Below are positions 20,639 through 29,215 of a stretch of DNA of 64,000 nucleotides, one piece after another. How positions within the stretch are numbered: position 1 is the first letter of the stretch; each line of letters starts with the position of its first letter. A program made the position numbers and the translations under genes. The stretch comes from Rhizobium laguerreae (GTDB lineage Bacteria > Pseudomonadota > Alphaproteobacteria > Rhizobiales > Rhizobiaceae): contig NZ_MRDM01000011.1 of NCBI RefSeq assembly GCF_002008165.1, forward strand, positions 186,001-250,000, written 5' to 3'. Below the pieces are notes generated by a model. It saw only the letters and a program-made list of their open reading frames with translations, was not told the DNA's origin and ran no database searches.

Positions 20639-21280
20639 ATGGATTTCCTGCCCAGCCTGCCGACCCTTCTCGCCTTTGCCGCCGCGACGCTGCTGCTTGC
20701 GGCAACCCCAGGCCCCGATATGACGCTGTCGATCAGCCGCGCGCTCGCCCAGGGCAAAAAGGCGGCGCTCTTCGTTGTCGTCGGCACCAGCCTCGGCATC
20801 GTCGTCCACACCATGCTGGTCGCTTTCGGCATTTCGGCGCTGATCACCGCCTCGCCGACCTCCTTCCTGATCCTGAAGACCGGCGGTGCCGCCTATCTGC
20901 TCTGGCTGGCGGTGCAGGCGATCCGTTTCGGCTCGAAGCTCACCGTCGCCAAGGTCGAGGAGCAGAAGGGCACCGCCCTCTCGAACATCTCGTCGGGCTT
21001 CTGGGTCAATCTTCTGAACCCCAAGGTCATCATCTTCTTCATGACCTTCCTGCCGCAATTCGTCAGCGCCGGCGATCCAGCCGTCACCCAAAAGCTGCTT
21101 TTCCTCGGCTTCTGCTTCATCCTGATCGGCATGCCGGTCAATGCCAGCGTCGTCTTTGCCGCCGACTGGCTGGCCTCCTGGCTGCAGAACAACAAAAAAG
21201 TGCTGCGCGGCATGGACTACACCTTCGCCGGCGTCTTCTCGATCTTTGCCGCGAAGATCCTGCTCACCCAATCGAGATAG
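20639..21280 (+). CDS. LysE/RhtB-family amino-acid exporter
   Basis: A 213-residue six-helix membrane exporter. It has T-P-G-P-D-M after the first helix (about 23-28), the G-T-S-L-G segment in helix 2 and F-W-V-N-L-L-N-P-K-V in the middle (about 121-130). These are closer to the textbook RhtB pattern than those of the other LysE gene in this window. Substrates in the family include homoserine, threonine and leucine. It appears monocistronic. Confidence 0.88.
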   Translation: MDFLPSLPTLLAFAAATLLLAATPGPDMTLSISRALAQGKKAALFVVVGTSLGIVVHTMLVAFGISALITASPTSFLILKTGGAAYLLWLAVQAIRFGSKLTVAKVEEQKGTALSNISSGFWVNLLNPKVIIFFMTFLPQFVSAGDPAVTQKLLFLGFCFILIGMPVNASVVFAADWLASWLQNNKKVLRGMDYTFAGVFSIFAAKILLTQSR

Positions 21281-21283
21281 CCG

Positions 21284-21363
21284 CGGTTGCGCAGCAATCC
21301 CACGGTTGCGCAGCAATCCGCCCGCGGTCAGCTTATCGATCCGCCCGCGGTCGTGAAACGATC
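21284..21363. repeat. Short imperfect tandem repeats after the LysE gene
   Basis: CGGTTGCGCAGCAATCC occurs twice with 19-base period (21284, 21303). It is followed by ATCCGCCCGCGGTC twice with 23-base period (21316, 21339). The block ends in GTCGTGAAACGATC, which recurs at 21967-21980 beyond the next gene. Function unknown; it looks like slippage or degraded repeat units. Confidence 0.7.
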
Positions 21364-21575
21364 CGCCGCCAGCTGCACCAATATTCGCGAGACGCCACGC
21401 CGGAGCAGGCAGTGACCGCGAATTTCGTCGTCTTCCAAAATTATTCCATGCCTTTCGCGCGATCACTTGTGATCAACATATGATCGTAAGTCGGCAATTG
21501 TGGCTAGGCCACGCCACCTTCTCCGCCCACATATCCTTTACGGCTCACGAAGAGCTGCCTTGAAAGGATAAGTCA

Positions 21576-21941
21576 ATGATTACGTTCCGCAATATCATAA
21601 CAGCAGGAGTTGTTGCGCTGACGTTTGCCGCCACGTCCCTGACAGCGACAACACCTGCCTTAGCGCACGGCGGCGAAGGCCATGGCGGTGGCGGCTTCTC
21701 GCGTAACGGCGGCCACTTCGGCGGTGGTGCGCATATGGGCGGCAGCAATTTCGCCGATCGCGGCTTCGGAGCGCATCATTTCGGCGGAGCCGGCCATTTT
21801 GGCGGACACCGCGACGGCCGTTTCGCCTTCCATGATAGGAATCGTCTGTTCTTCGGCGATGACGACTATGACCCGGAACAGTGCCAGCCGGAATGGCTCA
21901 ACCAGTACGGCCATCGCGTGCTGGTGGAAGTCTGCTCTTGA
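21576..21941 (+). CDS. Small secreted His/Gly-rich protein
   Basis: A 121-residue protein with a clear Sec signal peptide (positively charged start, hydrophobic stretch about 9-24, A-L-A cleavage site near residue 30). The mature part is unusually rich in Gly and His (H-G-G-E-G-H-G-G-G-G and repeated H-F-G-G), then an acidic D-D-D-Y-D segment and a C-terminus with two cysteines (P-E-Q-C and E-V-C-S). It may bind metal in the periplasm, but this rests on composition only. The opposite strand is also open, but codon use and the signal peptide favour this one. AAAGGA precedes the ATG. Confidence 0.75.
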   Translation: MITFRNIITAGVVALTFAATSLTATTPALAHGGEGHGGGGFSRNGGHFGGGAHMGGSNFADRGFGAHHFGGAGHFGGHRDGRFAFHDRNRLFFGDDDYDPEQCQPEWLNQYGHRVLVEVCS

Positions 21942-21966
21942 TGACGGTCCCCCTGGCCTCTGAGGA

Positions 21967-21980
21967 GTCGTGAAACGATC
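21967..21980. repeat. Second copy of GTCGTGAAACGATC
   Basis: Exact 14-base match to 21350-21363. The two copies flank the His/Gly-rich secreted gene. Confidence 0.6.
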
Positions 21981-21989
21981 GGCTGCCCG

Positions 21990-22784
21990 CTAACCGATCA
22001 GCAGCGCATCGTCATCCAGCGTCTGGCCGCGCATCTTGCGGAACATTGCAATCAGATCCTCGACCTGCAATGTCCTGCGGCTGTCGCCGGCGACATCGAG
22101 CACGATCTCGCCGCCATGCAGCATCACGGTCCGGTGGCCATAATCGAGCGCCTGGCGCATTGAATGCGTCACCATCAGCGTCGTCAGCTTGCGCTCGGAA
22201 ACGATCTTCTGGGTCAGGCCCATGATGAATTCCGCCATGCCGGGGTCAAGCGCCGCCGTATGTTCGTCGAGCAGCAGCACTTCCGAGCCCGCCAGCGTCG
22301 CCATGACGAGCGAGACGGCTTGGCGCTGGCCGCCGGAGAGCAGGTCCATGCGGTCCTTCATGCGGTTCTCCAGCCCGAGATTGAGTTCGGCGATCCTCTC
22401 GCGAAAATGGTCGCGCCGTTTCGCGCCAAGCGCCGAAACAAGCCCGCGCCGTTTGCCGCGTCGCGCCGCAAGCGCCAGGTTTTCCTCGATCGACAAGGCG
22501 CCGCAGCTTCCGGTCAGCGGGTCCTGGAAGACACGGGCAACGAGCCCGGCCCGCGCCGCCGTCGTCTTGCGGGTGACGTCGGCACTGCCGATTAGCACCT
22601 GTCCTTCGCTTGCCAGCACATCGCCGGCGAGCACGCCGAGCAGCGTCGATTTGCCGGCGCCGTTCGAGCCGATGACGGTAACGAAGGAGCCTTCCTCGAT
22701 CGTCAGGCTGACACCCGAGAGCGCCTGCTTCTGCAGCGGCGTGCCGCGCCCGAAAACGACCTTGATGTTCTTGAGGTTGATCAC
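21990..22784 (-). CDS. ABC transporter ATP-binding protein (TrpX/YtrE-like system)
   Basis: The 264-residue ATPase of a three-gene importer. Walker A is G-S-N-G-A-G-K-S-T (about 39-47), the signature is L-S-G-G-Q-R-Q-A, and Walker B with D-loop is V-L-L-L-D-E-H-T-A-A-L-D. The DEH in place of DEP/DES is common in this branch. The GTG start overlaps the TGA of the permease gene (GTGA), so it is coupled. It is the last gene of the binding protein-permease-ATPase series. Confidence 0.9.
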   Translation of the reverse strand: MINLKNIKVVFGRGTPLQKQALSGVSLTIEEGSFVTVIGSNGAGKSTLLGVLAGDVLASEGQVLIGSADVTRKTTAARAGLVARVFQDPLTGSCGALSIEENLALAARRGKRRGLVSALGAKRRDHFRERIAELNLGLENRMKDRMDLLSGGQRQAVSLVMATLAGSEVLLLDEHTAALDPGMAEFIMGLTQKIVSERKLTTLMVTHSMRQALDYGHRTVMLHGGEIVLDVAGDSRRTLQVEDLIAMFRKMRGQTLDDDALLIG

Positions 22785-23659
22785 GACGCGGCACCTCCGC
22801 GCAAACGGGGAAGGATGAGCGCCACGGTTACCAGCACGGCCGTGACGAAATTGAGGTCGGACGCCTGCAGGCCGATGACGTCGCTCGAAAGCGCCAGCTG
22901 GATGGCGATGCGATAGAGGATCGAGCCGAGCACGCATCCAACAAGCGCGATCAGCAGACCGCGGCGCCCGAGCAGCGTCTCGCCGATGATGACGGCAGCC
23001 AGACCGACGACGATCGTGCCGACGCCCGAGGTAACATCGGCAAAGCCGTTCGTCTGGGCAAACAGTGCGCCGCCGAGCGCCACCAGCGCGTTGGAGATCG
23101 CCATGCCGAGATAGATCTGCCGGCTGGTATCGACGCCCTGCGCCCGCGCCATCCTTGCATTGGCGCCGGTAGCCCGCATTGCCAGCCCGGCATCGCTTTC
23201 CAGGAAACGCCAGACCAGGATGAGCGCGATGACGACCAGAACACCGACGAAGAGCGGCCGCACGTAGAAATCGCGAAGGCCATGGCCGAAGAACGGGCTG
23301 ATCATCGTGTCGGCATTGATGAGGGCGACATTGGGTTTGCCCATTACGCGCAGATTGACGGAAAACAGCGCGATCATCGTCAGGATCGAGGCAAGCAGAT
23401 TGAGGATCTTGAAGCGCACGTTGAGCAGCGCCGTCACCATGCCCGCGGCGGCACCCGCCGCCATGGCGATCAGCGCCGCAAGCCAGGCATTGACGCCGGC
23501 AATGATCAGCACGGCCGTCACCGCCGCGCCAAGCGGAAAGGAGCCGTCGACCGTCAGGTCGGGAAAGTCGAGAACTCGAAAGGCGAGATAGACCCCAAGG
23601 GCGACGAAGGAATAGACCAGGCCGAGCTCGACGGCCCCCCAGAATGCGATTTGGCTCAA
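22781..23659 (-). CDS. ABC transporter permease (BPD_transp_2 family)
   Basis: A 292-residue membrane protein with about eight hydrophobic segments, of the family serving TrpX-type importers. The early motif D-F-P-D-L-T-V-D-G-S-F-P-L-G-A-A is diagnostic of this subgroup. The start is uncertain: a TTG nine bases after GGGG gives S-Q-I-A-F-W, where similarity begins, while an in-frame ATG 21 codons earlier overlaps the hairpin that follows the binding-protein gene. It overlaps the ATPase gene by four bases. Confidence 0.86.
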   Translation of the reverse strand: MSQIAFWGAVELGLVYSFVALGVYLAFRVLDFPDLTVDGSFPLGAAVTAVLIIAGVNAWLAALIAMAAGAAAGMVTALLNVRFKILNLLASILTMIALFSVNLRVMGKPNVALINADTMISPFFGHGLRDFYVRPLFVGVLVVIALILVWRFLESDAGLAMRATGANARMARAQGVDTSRQIYLGMAISNALVALGGALFAQTNGFADVTSGVGTIVVGLAAVIIGETLLGRRGLLIALVGCVLGSILYRIAIQLALSSDVIGLQASDLNFVTAVLVTVALILPRLRGGAAS

Positions 23660-23722
23660 GGCTTTCAGCCCCTTTTTTGTCCGTTCCGCCCGTCGCGAAA
23701 CGCAGCCTTTTAATACAAACAA

Positions 23723-23746
23723 CCGCTCCCGTGCAAACGAGAGCGG
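23723..23746 (-). terminator. Intercistronic hairpin between binding-protein and permease genes
   Basis: CCGCTC-C-CGT / ACG-A-GAGCGG pairs through ten positions with one mismatch around a GCAA tetraloop. On the minus strand it is followed by TTGTTTGTATT. Such hairpins often protect or partly terminate the message after a periplasmic binding-protein gene, giving it more expression than the membrane parts. Confidence 0.7.
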
Positions 23747-23781
23747 CTGAATACGATGAAGGAGCTAGAAGTGCCGGCCAA

Positions 23782-24735
23782 CTATTCGATGACTTTGTTA
23801 GCGCGGGAAAGCACGCTCTGCGGCAGCGTGACCCCCATTTTCTCGGCCGCCGCCTTGTTGACGACGAGGTCGCTGCCGGCGGCAGTCTTGACCGCGATGT
23901 CGCCCGGGTTCTCGCCCTTTAGCACACGCACGACGATGTCGCCGGTCTGCTTGCCGACATCATAATAGTTGAAGCCGAGGGCGGCGATCGAACCGCGCGA
24001 AACCGAATCCGTATCGGCGGTAAAGAGCGGCAGCTTGCTCTCCTCGGCAACCGCGACAGCGCCTTCAAGCGCCGAGATGATGGTGTTGTCGGTTGGAATG
24101 TAGATCGCATCGGCGCGGCCGACGAGCGCACGCGCCGCACCCTGAACCTCGGCCGATTTGGTGGCGGCCGATTCGACCACCTTCAGGCCAGCCTTTTCGG
24201 CTTCAGCCTTCAACACGGCGAGCAGCGAAACGGAATTCGCCTCGCCGGAGTTGTAGAGATAGCCGATGGTTTTCAAATCGGGCAGGATTTCCTTGATCAG
24301 CGCAAGGTGCTCGGCGACCGGCGACATATCGGAGAGGCCGGTGACGTTACCGCCTGGCTTGTCCATGTTCTTGACGAGTTGGGCGCCGAGCGGATCGGAC
24401 ACGGCCGTGAAGACGACAGGAATGTCGCGCGTCGAGGAAACGACGGCCTGGGCTGATGGCGTCGAGATCGGCACGATGACATTGGGCTCGTCGCCGGCAA
24501 ACTGGCGAGCGATCTGGGCTGCCGTCGCCGGATTGCCCTGCGCCGATTCGAACACGAACTTCAGGTTTTCGCCCTCTTTATAGCCGGCCGCCGTCAGCGC
24601 ATCCAGAACACCCTTGCGCGCCGCATCCAGCGCCGGATGTTCGACGATCGCCGTCACGGCGACGGTGACGTCATCAGCCTTCGCGGGCAGGGAAAGGGCC
24701 AAACTGGCGGCAAGAGCGAGTAAAATCGGGCGCAT
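23782..24735 (-). CDS. ABC transporter substrate-binding protein, TrpX-like family
   Basis: A 317-residue periplasmic binding protein of the ABC_sub_bind (TrpX-like) family. The signal peptide covers about 1-20 (hydrophobic L-A-L-A-A-S-L-A-L-S-L, cleavage after A-K-A). The mature part opens with V-T-V-A-V-T-A-I-V-E-H-P-A-L-D-A, typical of the family, and contains D-P-L-G-A-Q-L-V. Streptococcal relatives take up tryptophan; the ligand here is not certain. The ATG has a strong AGGAGG upstream. First gene of the transporter. Confidence 0.88.
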   Translation of the reverse strand: MRPILLALAASLALSLPAKADDVTVAVTAIVEHPALDAARKGVLDALTAAGYKEGENLKFVFESAQGNPATAAQIARQFAGDEPNVIVPISTPSAQAVVSSTRDIPVVFTAVSDPLGAQLVKNMDKPGGNVTGLSDMSPVAEHLALIKEILPDLKTIGYLYNSGEANSVSLLAVLKAEAEKAGLKVVESAATKSAEVQGAARALVGRADAIYIPTDNTIISALEGAVAVAEESKLPLFTADTDSVSRGSIAALGFNYYDVGKQTGDIVVRVLKGENPGDIAVKTAAGSDLVVNKAAAEKMGVTLPQSVLSRANKVIE

Positions 24736-24828
24736 GGGGATCCTCCTGAATGATTTTGGGGGCACTTTTAGGAAAAGCGCCCCCTGAAATCAATCGCGGA
24801 GAATTGTAGCGAGGATCAAACTTGCTGA

Positions 24829-26055
24829 TCAGTCGTCGGCGCCGTGATTGGCGATCATCATCGCCTCGAAGGCCAGGCGTTCGGTCTTGCGCATGCGTTC
24901 CGATTCCGACTTCAGCTGGCCGCAGGCGGCAAGGATGTCGCGGCCGCGCGGCGTACGGATCGGCGAGGCATAACCTGCCGAATTGATGAAATCGGCGAAC
25001 TTCTCGATCTGCTCCCAGTCGGAACACTGATAATTGGTGCCGGGCCAGGGATTGAAGGGGATGAGGTTGATCTTTGCCGGCACGCCCTTCAGGAGCTTGA
25101 TCAGCCCCTTGGCGTCTTCCAGGCTGTCGTTGACATCCTTCAGCATCACATATTCGAAGGTGATGCGCCGCGCGTTGGAAAGGCCCGGATAGGTCCGGCA
25201 GGCTTCGATCAGCTCCTTCAGTGGGTACTTCTTGTTGATCGGCACCAGAATGTCGCGCAGATCGTCGCGTACCGCATGCAGCGAAATCGCCAGCATGACG
25301 CCGATTTCCTCGCCGGTGCGGAAGATCTCCGGCACGACGCCGGAGGTGGACAGCGTCACGCGGCGCCTGGACAGCGACAGGCCGTCACCATCCGTGGCGA
25401 TCAGCAATGCCTGTTTGACGGCATCGAAGTTATAAAGCGGCTCGCCCATGCCCATCATGACGATGTTGCTGACCTTGCGGCCCTCGGCCGGCATGATCGT
25501 ACCCTGCGGCGCTTCACGGTCTGGGAAATCCCCAAGCCGGTCGCGGGCAAGCAGCAGCTGCGAAAGAATTTCCTCCGCCGTCAGGTTGCGCACCAGACGC
25601 TGCGTCCCGGTATGACAGAAGGAACAGGTGAGCGTGCAACCGACCTGGCTCGATATACAGAGCGTGCCGCGGCCCTCTTCCGGAATGTAGACGGCCTCGA
25701 TCTCGACGGGACGCCCGGCACCGCGGGCGGGAAAGCGCAGCAGCCATTTGCGCGTGCCGTCGTTGGAGACCTGCTCCTCGACGATCTCGGGACGTTCGAT
25801 GGTGAAATGCTGCTTCAGCATCTCGCGCATGTCCTTGGCGACATTCGTCATATGGTCGAAGTCGGAGACCCCGCGCACATAGATCCAGTTCCAGAGCTGC
25901 GAGACGCGCATCTTGATCTGCTTCTCGGCCACACCCTTTTCCCGGAGTGCCGCCCCCATCTCCTCGCGCGACAGGCCGATCAGGGACGGCTTCTCGAGGC
26001 TGGCGGACGTGCGCGCCTGCGGCTTAGTGACAACGATCGCATCCATGACGGACAT
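24829..26055 (-). CDS. rlmN: Dual-specificity rRNA/tRNA adenine-C2 methyltransferase RlmN
   Basis: Radical-SAM enzyme that methylates C2 of A2503 in 23S rRNA and of A37 in some tRNAs. The 408-residue protein has the cluster motif [12 protein letters not shown] (C-x3-C-x2-C, about 140-150), the G-M-G-E-P segment and the conserved C-terminal cysteine region with I-L-A-A-C-G-Q-L. Three in-frame ATGs compete; the middle one has GGGA at nine bases. It is a single gene. Confidence 0.95.
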   Translation of the reverse strand: MSVMDAIVVTKPQARTSASLEKPSLIGLSREEMGAALREKGVAEKQIKMRVSQLWNWIYVRGVSDFDHMTNVAKDMREMLKQHFTIERPEIVEEQVSNDGTRKWLLRFPARGAGRPVEIEAVYIPEEGRGTLCISSQVGCTLTCSFCHTGTQRLVRNLTAEEILSQLLLARDRLGDFPDREAPQGTIMPAEGRKVSNIVMMGMGEPLYNFDAVKQALLIATDGDGLSLSRRRVTLSTSGVVPEIFRTGEEIGVMLAISLHAVRDDLRDILVPINKKYPLKELIEACRTYPGLSNARRITFEYVMLKDVNDSLEDAKGLIKLLKGVPAKINLIPFNPWPGTNYQCSDWEQIEKFADFINSAGYASPIRTPRGRDILAACGQLKSESERMRKTERLAFEAMMIANHGADD

Positions 26056-26242
26056 AGGCATTCATCCCGAATTCAAACATGTGGCTGCTCCTCGCAACCC
26101 CGCGGGCTTCAGCGGTAAGCCGGAAGACCTGTGGGCGCATGACAGCACATCGGCAGAAATTGAATGGCGGAACGGCGACTGAAATCGCGATCTGTCCGCT
26201 GTTGGCGCCGGCTTTAGCATCATTTTGCCCGCGCGTCACCAT

Positions 26243-26347
26243 CAAGCATGTCGCGCAAAAGTGTGCAGCGGTTTTACGTAACGACATGCGTAAAAACAAA
26301 GACCTAAAGCGCGAGGAGCGTATCTGAAAGATCGCGACGCGCTTTAG
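26243..26347. repeat. Dispersed ~105-bp repeat, family A, copy 3
   Basis: Contains GTCGCGCAAAAGTGTGCAGC and ends GATCGCGACGCGCTTTAG. Nearly the reverse complement of 20505-20612, so the two copies form a 5.6-kb spaced inverted repeat around the secreted-protein, ABC transporter and rlmN genes. Confidence 0.88.
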
Positions 26348-26358
26348 ATGGAAACGGC

Positions 26359-26385
26359 ATGGGCCGGCGCAAGGCCGGCCCATGA
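26359..26385 (-). terminator. Strong hairpin after the IalB-like gene
   Basis: CATGGGCCGGC and GCCGGCCCATG form a perfect 11-bp stem with a 5-base loop. It lies 24 bases past the stop of the IalB-like gene. The T-run is weak (CCGTTTCC), so it may be a 3' stabiliser rather than a pure intrinsic terminator. Confidence 0.7.
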
Positions 26386-26408
26386 AATTCTTCGGCCTAA
26401 AGGACCGC

Positions 26409-26918
26409 TTACTTGCAGGTTTCGATCTGCTTCAGCGCAGCCGAGATACCCGAGAGCGAATAGCTGTAGGAGGTGCCGGTACCCTTGCGCGAAACGGCGT
26501 TGACCGTCATCGAATGACCGGTTTTCATCGCGGCGACGAGGGCCGGCTCCTGCGCCGCGTTCTCGACCCAGCCGGCCTTGTCCTTGGTGAACATTACGAA
26601 GGTCTTGTTGTCGATGACGACGTTGATCTTCGAACTTTCCTTGACCGTGTAGCCCATCATCGCCTGCGGCTCGTAGGAGATGTTCTGGCCCGGGCGCTGG
26701 GAGACGATGAAGAAATTGTCGCCGTGGTCGACGCTTGCCGGCTGCTTTGCCGTCGGAACGGACAGCACGTAGCAGACGGTGCTGTTGCCCGACTTGTAGG
26801 AGTAGGCGCCCCATGCCTGGAACTGCTGGATGCGGTTCGGCGCGGCCTGCTGCGCTGTCGCAACTCCGGCCATAACAAGGGTGAGTGCGAGAGCGGATAC
26901 GATACTTTTTACAAACAT
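26409..26918 (-). CDS. Invasion-associated locus B (IalB)-like periplasmic protein
   Basis: A 169-residue secreted protein with a Sec signal peptide (about 1-22, cleavage after A-T-A). The mature part matches the IalB family: W-G-A-Y-S-Y near the start, V-C-Y-V-L-S, F-F-I-V-S-Q-R-P, and the late segment with G-H-S-M-T-V-N-A. Two cysteines (early C-Y-V and the penultimate C-K) could form a disulfide. IalB promotes erythrocyte invasion in Bartonella, but the family is common in non-pathogenic Rhizobiales, where its role is unknown. Confidence 0.85.
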   Translation of the reverse strand: MFVKSIVSALALTLVMAGVATAQQAAPNRIQQFQAWGAYSYKSGNSTVCYVLSVPTAKQPASVDHGDNFFIVSQRPGQNISYEPQAMMGYTVKESSKINVVIDNKTFVMFTKDKAGWVENAAQEPALVAAMKTGHSMTVNAVSRKGTGTSYSYSLSGISAALKQIETCK

Positions 26919-27254
26919 GGATTCCTGCCGGTTCTTGCGATTCAAGGCCCGAAGCGATCATAGCGGGCGCCGCATAATCACCATCTGCTTTATTTTGACT
27001 TAATTCAGGTTACCAAATGGTCAACAATAGCTGCGATTTGTATGTGCCTGTGTCGTTTCAGCTCGGGTGCCAATTTTCGTTCCTTTGACGGTATCGGCCG
27101 CGACACCCTGCCCCAATGGCACTGGCCCTCCGTTCGGCTGAATTTAAGACACAAAGATTCAGGCAAGAGTTTGACCTTTCCCAAATCCGTTGTACCTCAG
27201 TAAGACTTGGAAATCCGGGACGAAATTATTGTCGCAGGGGGCTGGTGAGGGGAT
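26919..27254. promoter_or_regulatory. Divergent promoter region of the IalB-like and ECF sigma genes
   Basis: About 335 AT-richer bases between divergent genes; both promoters must lie here. I see no convincing ECF autoregulatory site upstream of the sigma gene, no hairpin and no small ORF with a ribosome site. A short open frame from about 27116 overlaps the sigma gene in another frame and is rejected. Confidence 0.4.
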
Positions 27255-27815
27255 ATGGATGCCGAGGAAAGACAGCGTTTCGCTGCCCTCGCCAAGGCCG
27301 TCGCGGACGATCGCGACCAGCAGGCCTTTTCCATCCTGTTCGACTATTTCGCACCCCGCCTGAAGGCCTGGCTGATGCGCCAGAGGATGACATCAGGCGA
27401 GGCCGAGGAACTGGTCCAGGAGATCATGATCGTGCTCTGGCACAAGGCAGAGCTTTACGATGCCACGCGATCTTCCCTCTCGACCTGGCTTTTCCGCATT
27501 GCCCGCAACCGCCGCATCGACATGCAGCGGCGCGCCAACACCCGCATCTTCGACGAGACCGATCCGGCCCTGCAGCCGCCGGCCGATATCGGCGCGGAAG
27601 AAATCATCGCCAATGACGATCGCGACGCCAAGATACGCGCCGCCGTCGGCCAATTGCCGGAGGAACAGCGCGACATGCTGCGCGCCGCCTTCTTCCTCGG
27701 TCAATCGCATTCGGAGATCGCCGAAGCGACCGGTCTCCCGCTCGGCACGATAAAATCGCGTATCCGGCTTGCCTTCGGCAAGCTTCGCAAGGTGCTGGAA
27801 CGCGAAATCGCCTGA
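27255..27815 (+). CDS. ECF sigma factor (RpoE/ChrR-type, ECF11-like)
   Basis: A 186-residue extracytoplasmic-function sigma factor. Region 2 runs F-S-I-L-F-D-Y-F-A-P-R-L-K-A-W-L through E-E-L-V-Q-E-I-M to S-T-W-L-F-R-I-A-R-N-R-R-I-D, and region 4 has L-P-E-E-Q-R and I-A-E-A-T-G-L-P-L-G-T-I-K-S-R. Region 2 looks most like the Rhodobacter RpoE group, which answers singlet oxygen and is held by the zinc anti-sigma ChrR. Here no ChrR-like gene (H-x3-C-x2-C motif, cupin domain) follows; a repeat and a YkvA-like gene do. Control is therefore unclear. Confidence 0.88.
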   Translation: MDAEERQRFAALAKAVADDRDQQAFSILFDYFAPRLKAWLMRQRMTSGEAEELVQEIMIVLWHKAELYDATRSSLSTWLFRIARNRRIDMQRRANTRIFDETDPALQPPADIGAEEIIANDDRDAKIRAAVGQLPEEQRDMLRAAFFLGQSHSEIAEATGLPLGTIKSRIRLAFGKLRKVLEREIA

Positions 27816-27906
27816 TGCAATGTTGCCCAAGAGGAAGCAGCGCTTTGGGGATGACGACACGCATGAAACAAGCTGTCGCATCCCGGTTGGACGGGACACG
27901 CGTTAA
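27816..27906. repeat. Dispersed repeat, family A, degenerate copy 4
   Basis: Starts GCAATGTTGCCCAAGAGGAA, contains GATGACGACACGCATG and ends GGACACGCGTTAAA. Its plan follows the copy at 15700-15794, but the sequence has drifted. It runs from the ECF sigma stop into the convergent YkvA-like stop. Confidence 0.55.
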
Positions 27907-28295
27907 ATCGTCTTCATCGCTTCTTCCGGTCGATCGGCGAGAACGCGGTCGGCTGCTTCGTAGTGGCCCGGCCGGATGTGACCGCGCACCATGGCGAAGG
28001 CCGCCGAAAGCACGGCGATGTCGTCGGAAAAGCCGATGACGGCGAAAATATCCGGGATCATATCGACCGGCATGACGAAATAGGCGAGTGCTGCAAGCAA
28101 CACGCCGCGCACCTTCGTCGGCGTCTTCGGATCGAGCGCGCAATAGAAACCGGCGACCACATCGCGCGAGAACGGGATCTGCCGCACCGCCCGCCGAAAC
28201 GTCGGCCAGAATTTCTGCCTGACGGTTTTCTCGCGCCGACTTTGGGTATCCTCGTCGCCCGGCAACAGGATTTCCCCGAATTTGACCTCGTCCAT
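27903..28295 (-). CDS. YkvA-family (DUF1232) protein
   Basis: A 130-residue protein with one DUF1232 domain: A-L-A-Y-F-V-M-P-V-D-M-I-P-D (about 67-80), then the F-S-D-D-I-A-V-L segment. The hydrophobic stretch around 58-85 may be membrane-associated. Function of the family is unknown. The ATG chosen has AGGG at suitable distance; 28 further codons are open upstream but reach back towards the pterin dehydratase gene. It may share a transcript with that gene. Confidence 0.8.
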   Translation of the reverse strand: MDEVKFGEILLPGDEDTQSRREKTVRQKFWPTFRRAVRQIPFSRDVVAGFYCALDPKTPTKVRGVLLAALAYFVMPVDMIPDIFAVIGFSDDIAVLSAAFAMVRGHIRPGHYEAADRVLADRPEEAMKTI

Positions 28296-28375
28296 CCCTG
28301 CATCCCTTTCGTCCAAGCGAACATATGGTGACGGCGCCCAGTCTTTCAATCGGCCCCTTTCAATCGGCCCAGCTT

Positions 28376-28681
28376 TCAAACAACACGGCGCGCCGCAGCC
28401 TTCTCCATGGCTTTGGCGAGCTTGAAATCCAACTCCGTCAGTCCGCCGGCATCATGCGTGTTCAGCGTCACATCCACCTTGGAATAGACATTGAACCATT
28501 CGGGATGATGGTTGAGCTTCTCGGCCGCAAGCGCTGCCTCCGTCATGAAGCCGAAAGCCTCGACGAAATTTGCGAACTTGTACGTCTTCGATATCGAAGA
28601 GCCCGCATCATTGAGCGCCCAGCCCGAAAGCTCGGTCAGCTCAGCCTCAACCGCCGTCCGTTCCAGTCTTTCCATTTTCAT
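28376..28681 (-). CDS. phhB: Pterin-4a-carbinolamine dehydratase
   Basis: Dehydrates 4a-hydroxytetrahydrobiopterin, recycling the pterin used by phenylalanine hydroxylase. The 101-residue length is standard. The signature [10 protein letters not shown] and the following [15 protein letters not shown] (about 53-81) include both catalytic histidines and the T-H-D. No phhA lies in the window, so its partner is elsewhere or it serves another role. It is divergent from the phosphatase gene. Confidence 0.93.
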   Translation of the reverse strand: MKMERLERTAVEAELTELSGWALNDAGSSISKTYKFANFVEAFGFMTEAALAAEKLNHHPEWFNVYSKVDVTLNTHDAGGLTELDFKLAKAMEKAAARRVV

Positions 28682-28714
28682 GCCATGCTCCTCTTCTCTG
28701 TCGACAGGTTACCG

Positions 28715-29215
28715 ATGAAACGCATCAGCATCCTCTTCGTTTGCATGGGCAATATATGCCGTTCTCCACTCGCGCAGGGAATTTTTGGCCATCTCGTGGC
28801 CGAGGCAGGCTTGACCCGCGATTATGCGATCGATTCCGCCGGCACCGGCGGCTGGCATGAGGGCGAGCCGCCAGACCGGCGTTCGATCGCCACCGCGACA
28901 AGCCACGGCATCGACATATCGGGACAGCGCGCCCGGCGCATCAGGTCGAGTGACTTTAGGGATTTCGATCTGATCCTTGCCATGGACCGCGACAATCTGG
29001 CCGCACTCGAAGAGAGCGCACTGCCTGGGGCGAATATCCGTCTGTTTGGTGATATCGCGCTGGGAACCGGAGAGGATATCCCCGATCCCTATTATGGCGT
29101 CCCTGAAGGTTTCGAGCTGGTCTACACCAGGCTCTTGACCGGCTGCTGCAGGCTGCTCGAAACGCTGGGCGCCGAGCGCACCTCGTGCAGCGGGAATACT
29201 TCCTCGGTGAGGTAA
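28715..29215 (+). CDS. Low-molecular-weight protein-tyrosine phosphatase
   Basis: A 166-residue phosphatase. The P-loop V-C-M-G-N-I-C-R-S-P gives C10-x5-R16, and the general-acid loop reads I-P-D-P-Y-Y-G (about 129-135), so the active site is complete. Family members act on tyrosine phosphate on kinases or, in related ArsC folds, on arsenate; the D-P-Y loop supports a phosphatase. The last 94 bases overlap the convergent thpR gene, so the C-terminal tail of about 30 residues is read from both strands. Confidence 0.9.
   Translation: MKRISILFVCMGNICRSPLAQGIFGHLVAEAGLTRDYAIDSAGTGGWHEGEPPDRRSIATATSHGIDISGQRARRIRSSDFRDFDLILAMDRDNLAALEESALPGANIRLFGDIALGTGEDIPDPYYGVPEGFELVYTRLLTGCCRLLETLGAERTSCSGNTSSVR

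Noticed and set aside
20505..26347. Composite transposon bounded by the inverted family A copies
   Set aside because: No transposase lies between them, the content is core (rlmN) and other copies stand alone at gene ends, so the pairing is probably chance.
26024..26383. Minus-strand frame of 119 codons between rlmN and the IalB-like gene
   Set aside because: It is mostly the family A repeat plus the hairpin, and overlaps the rlmN start.
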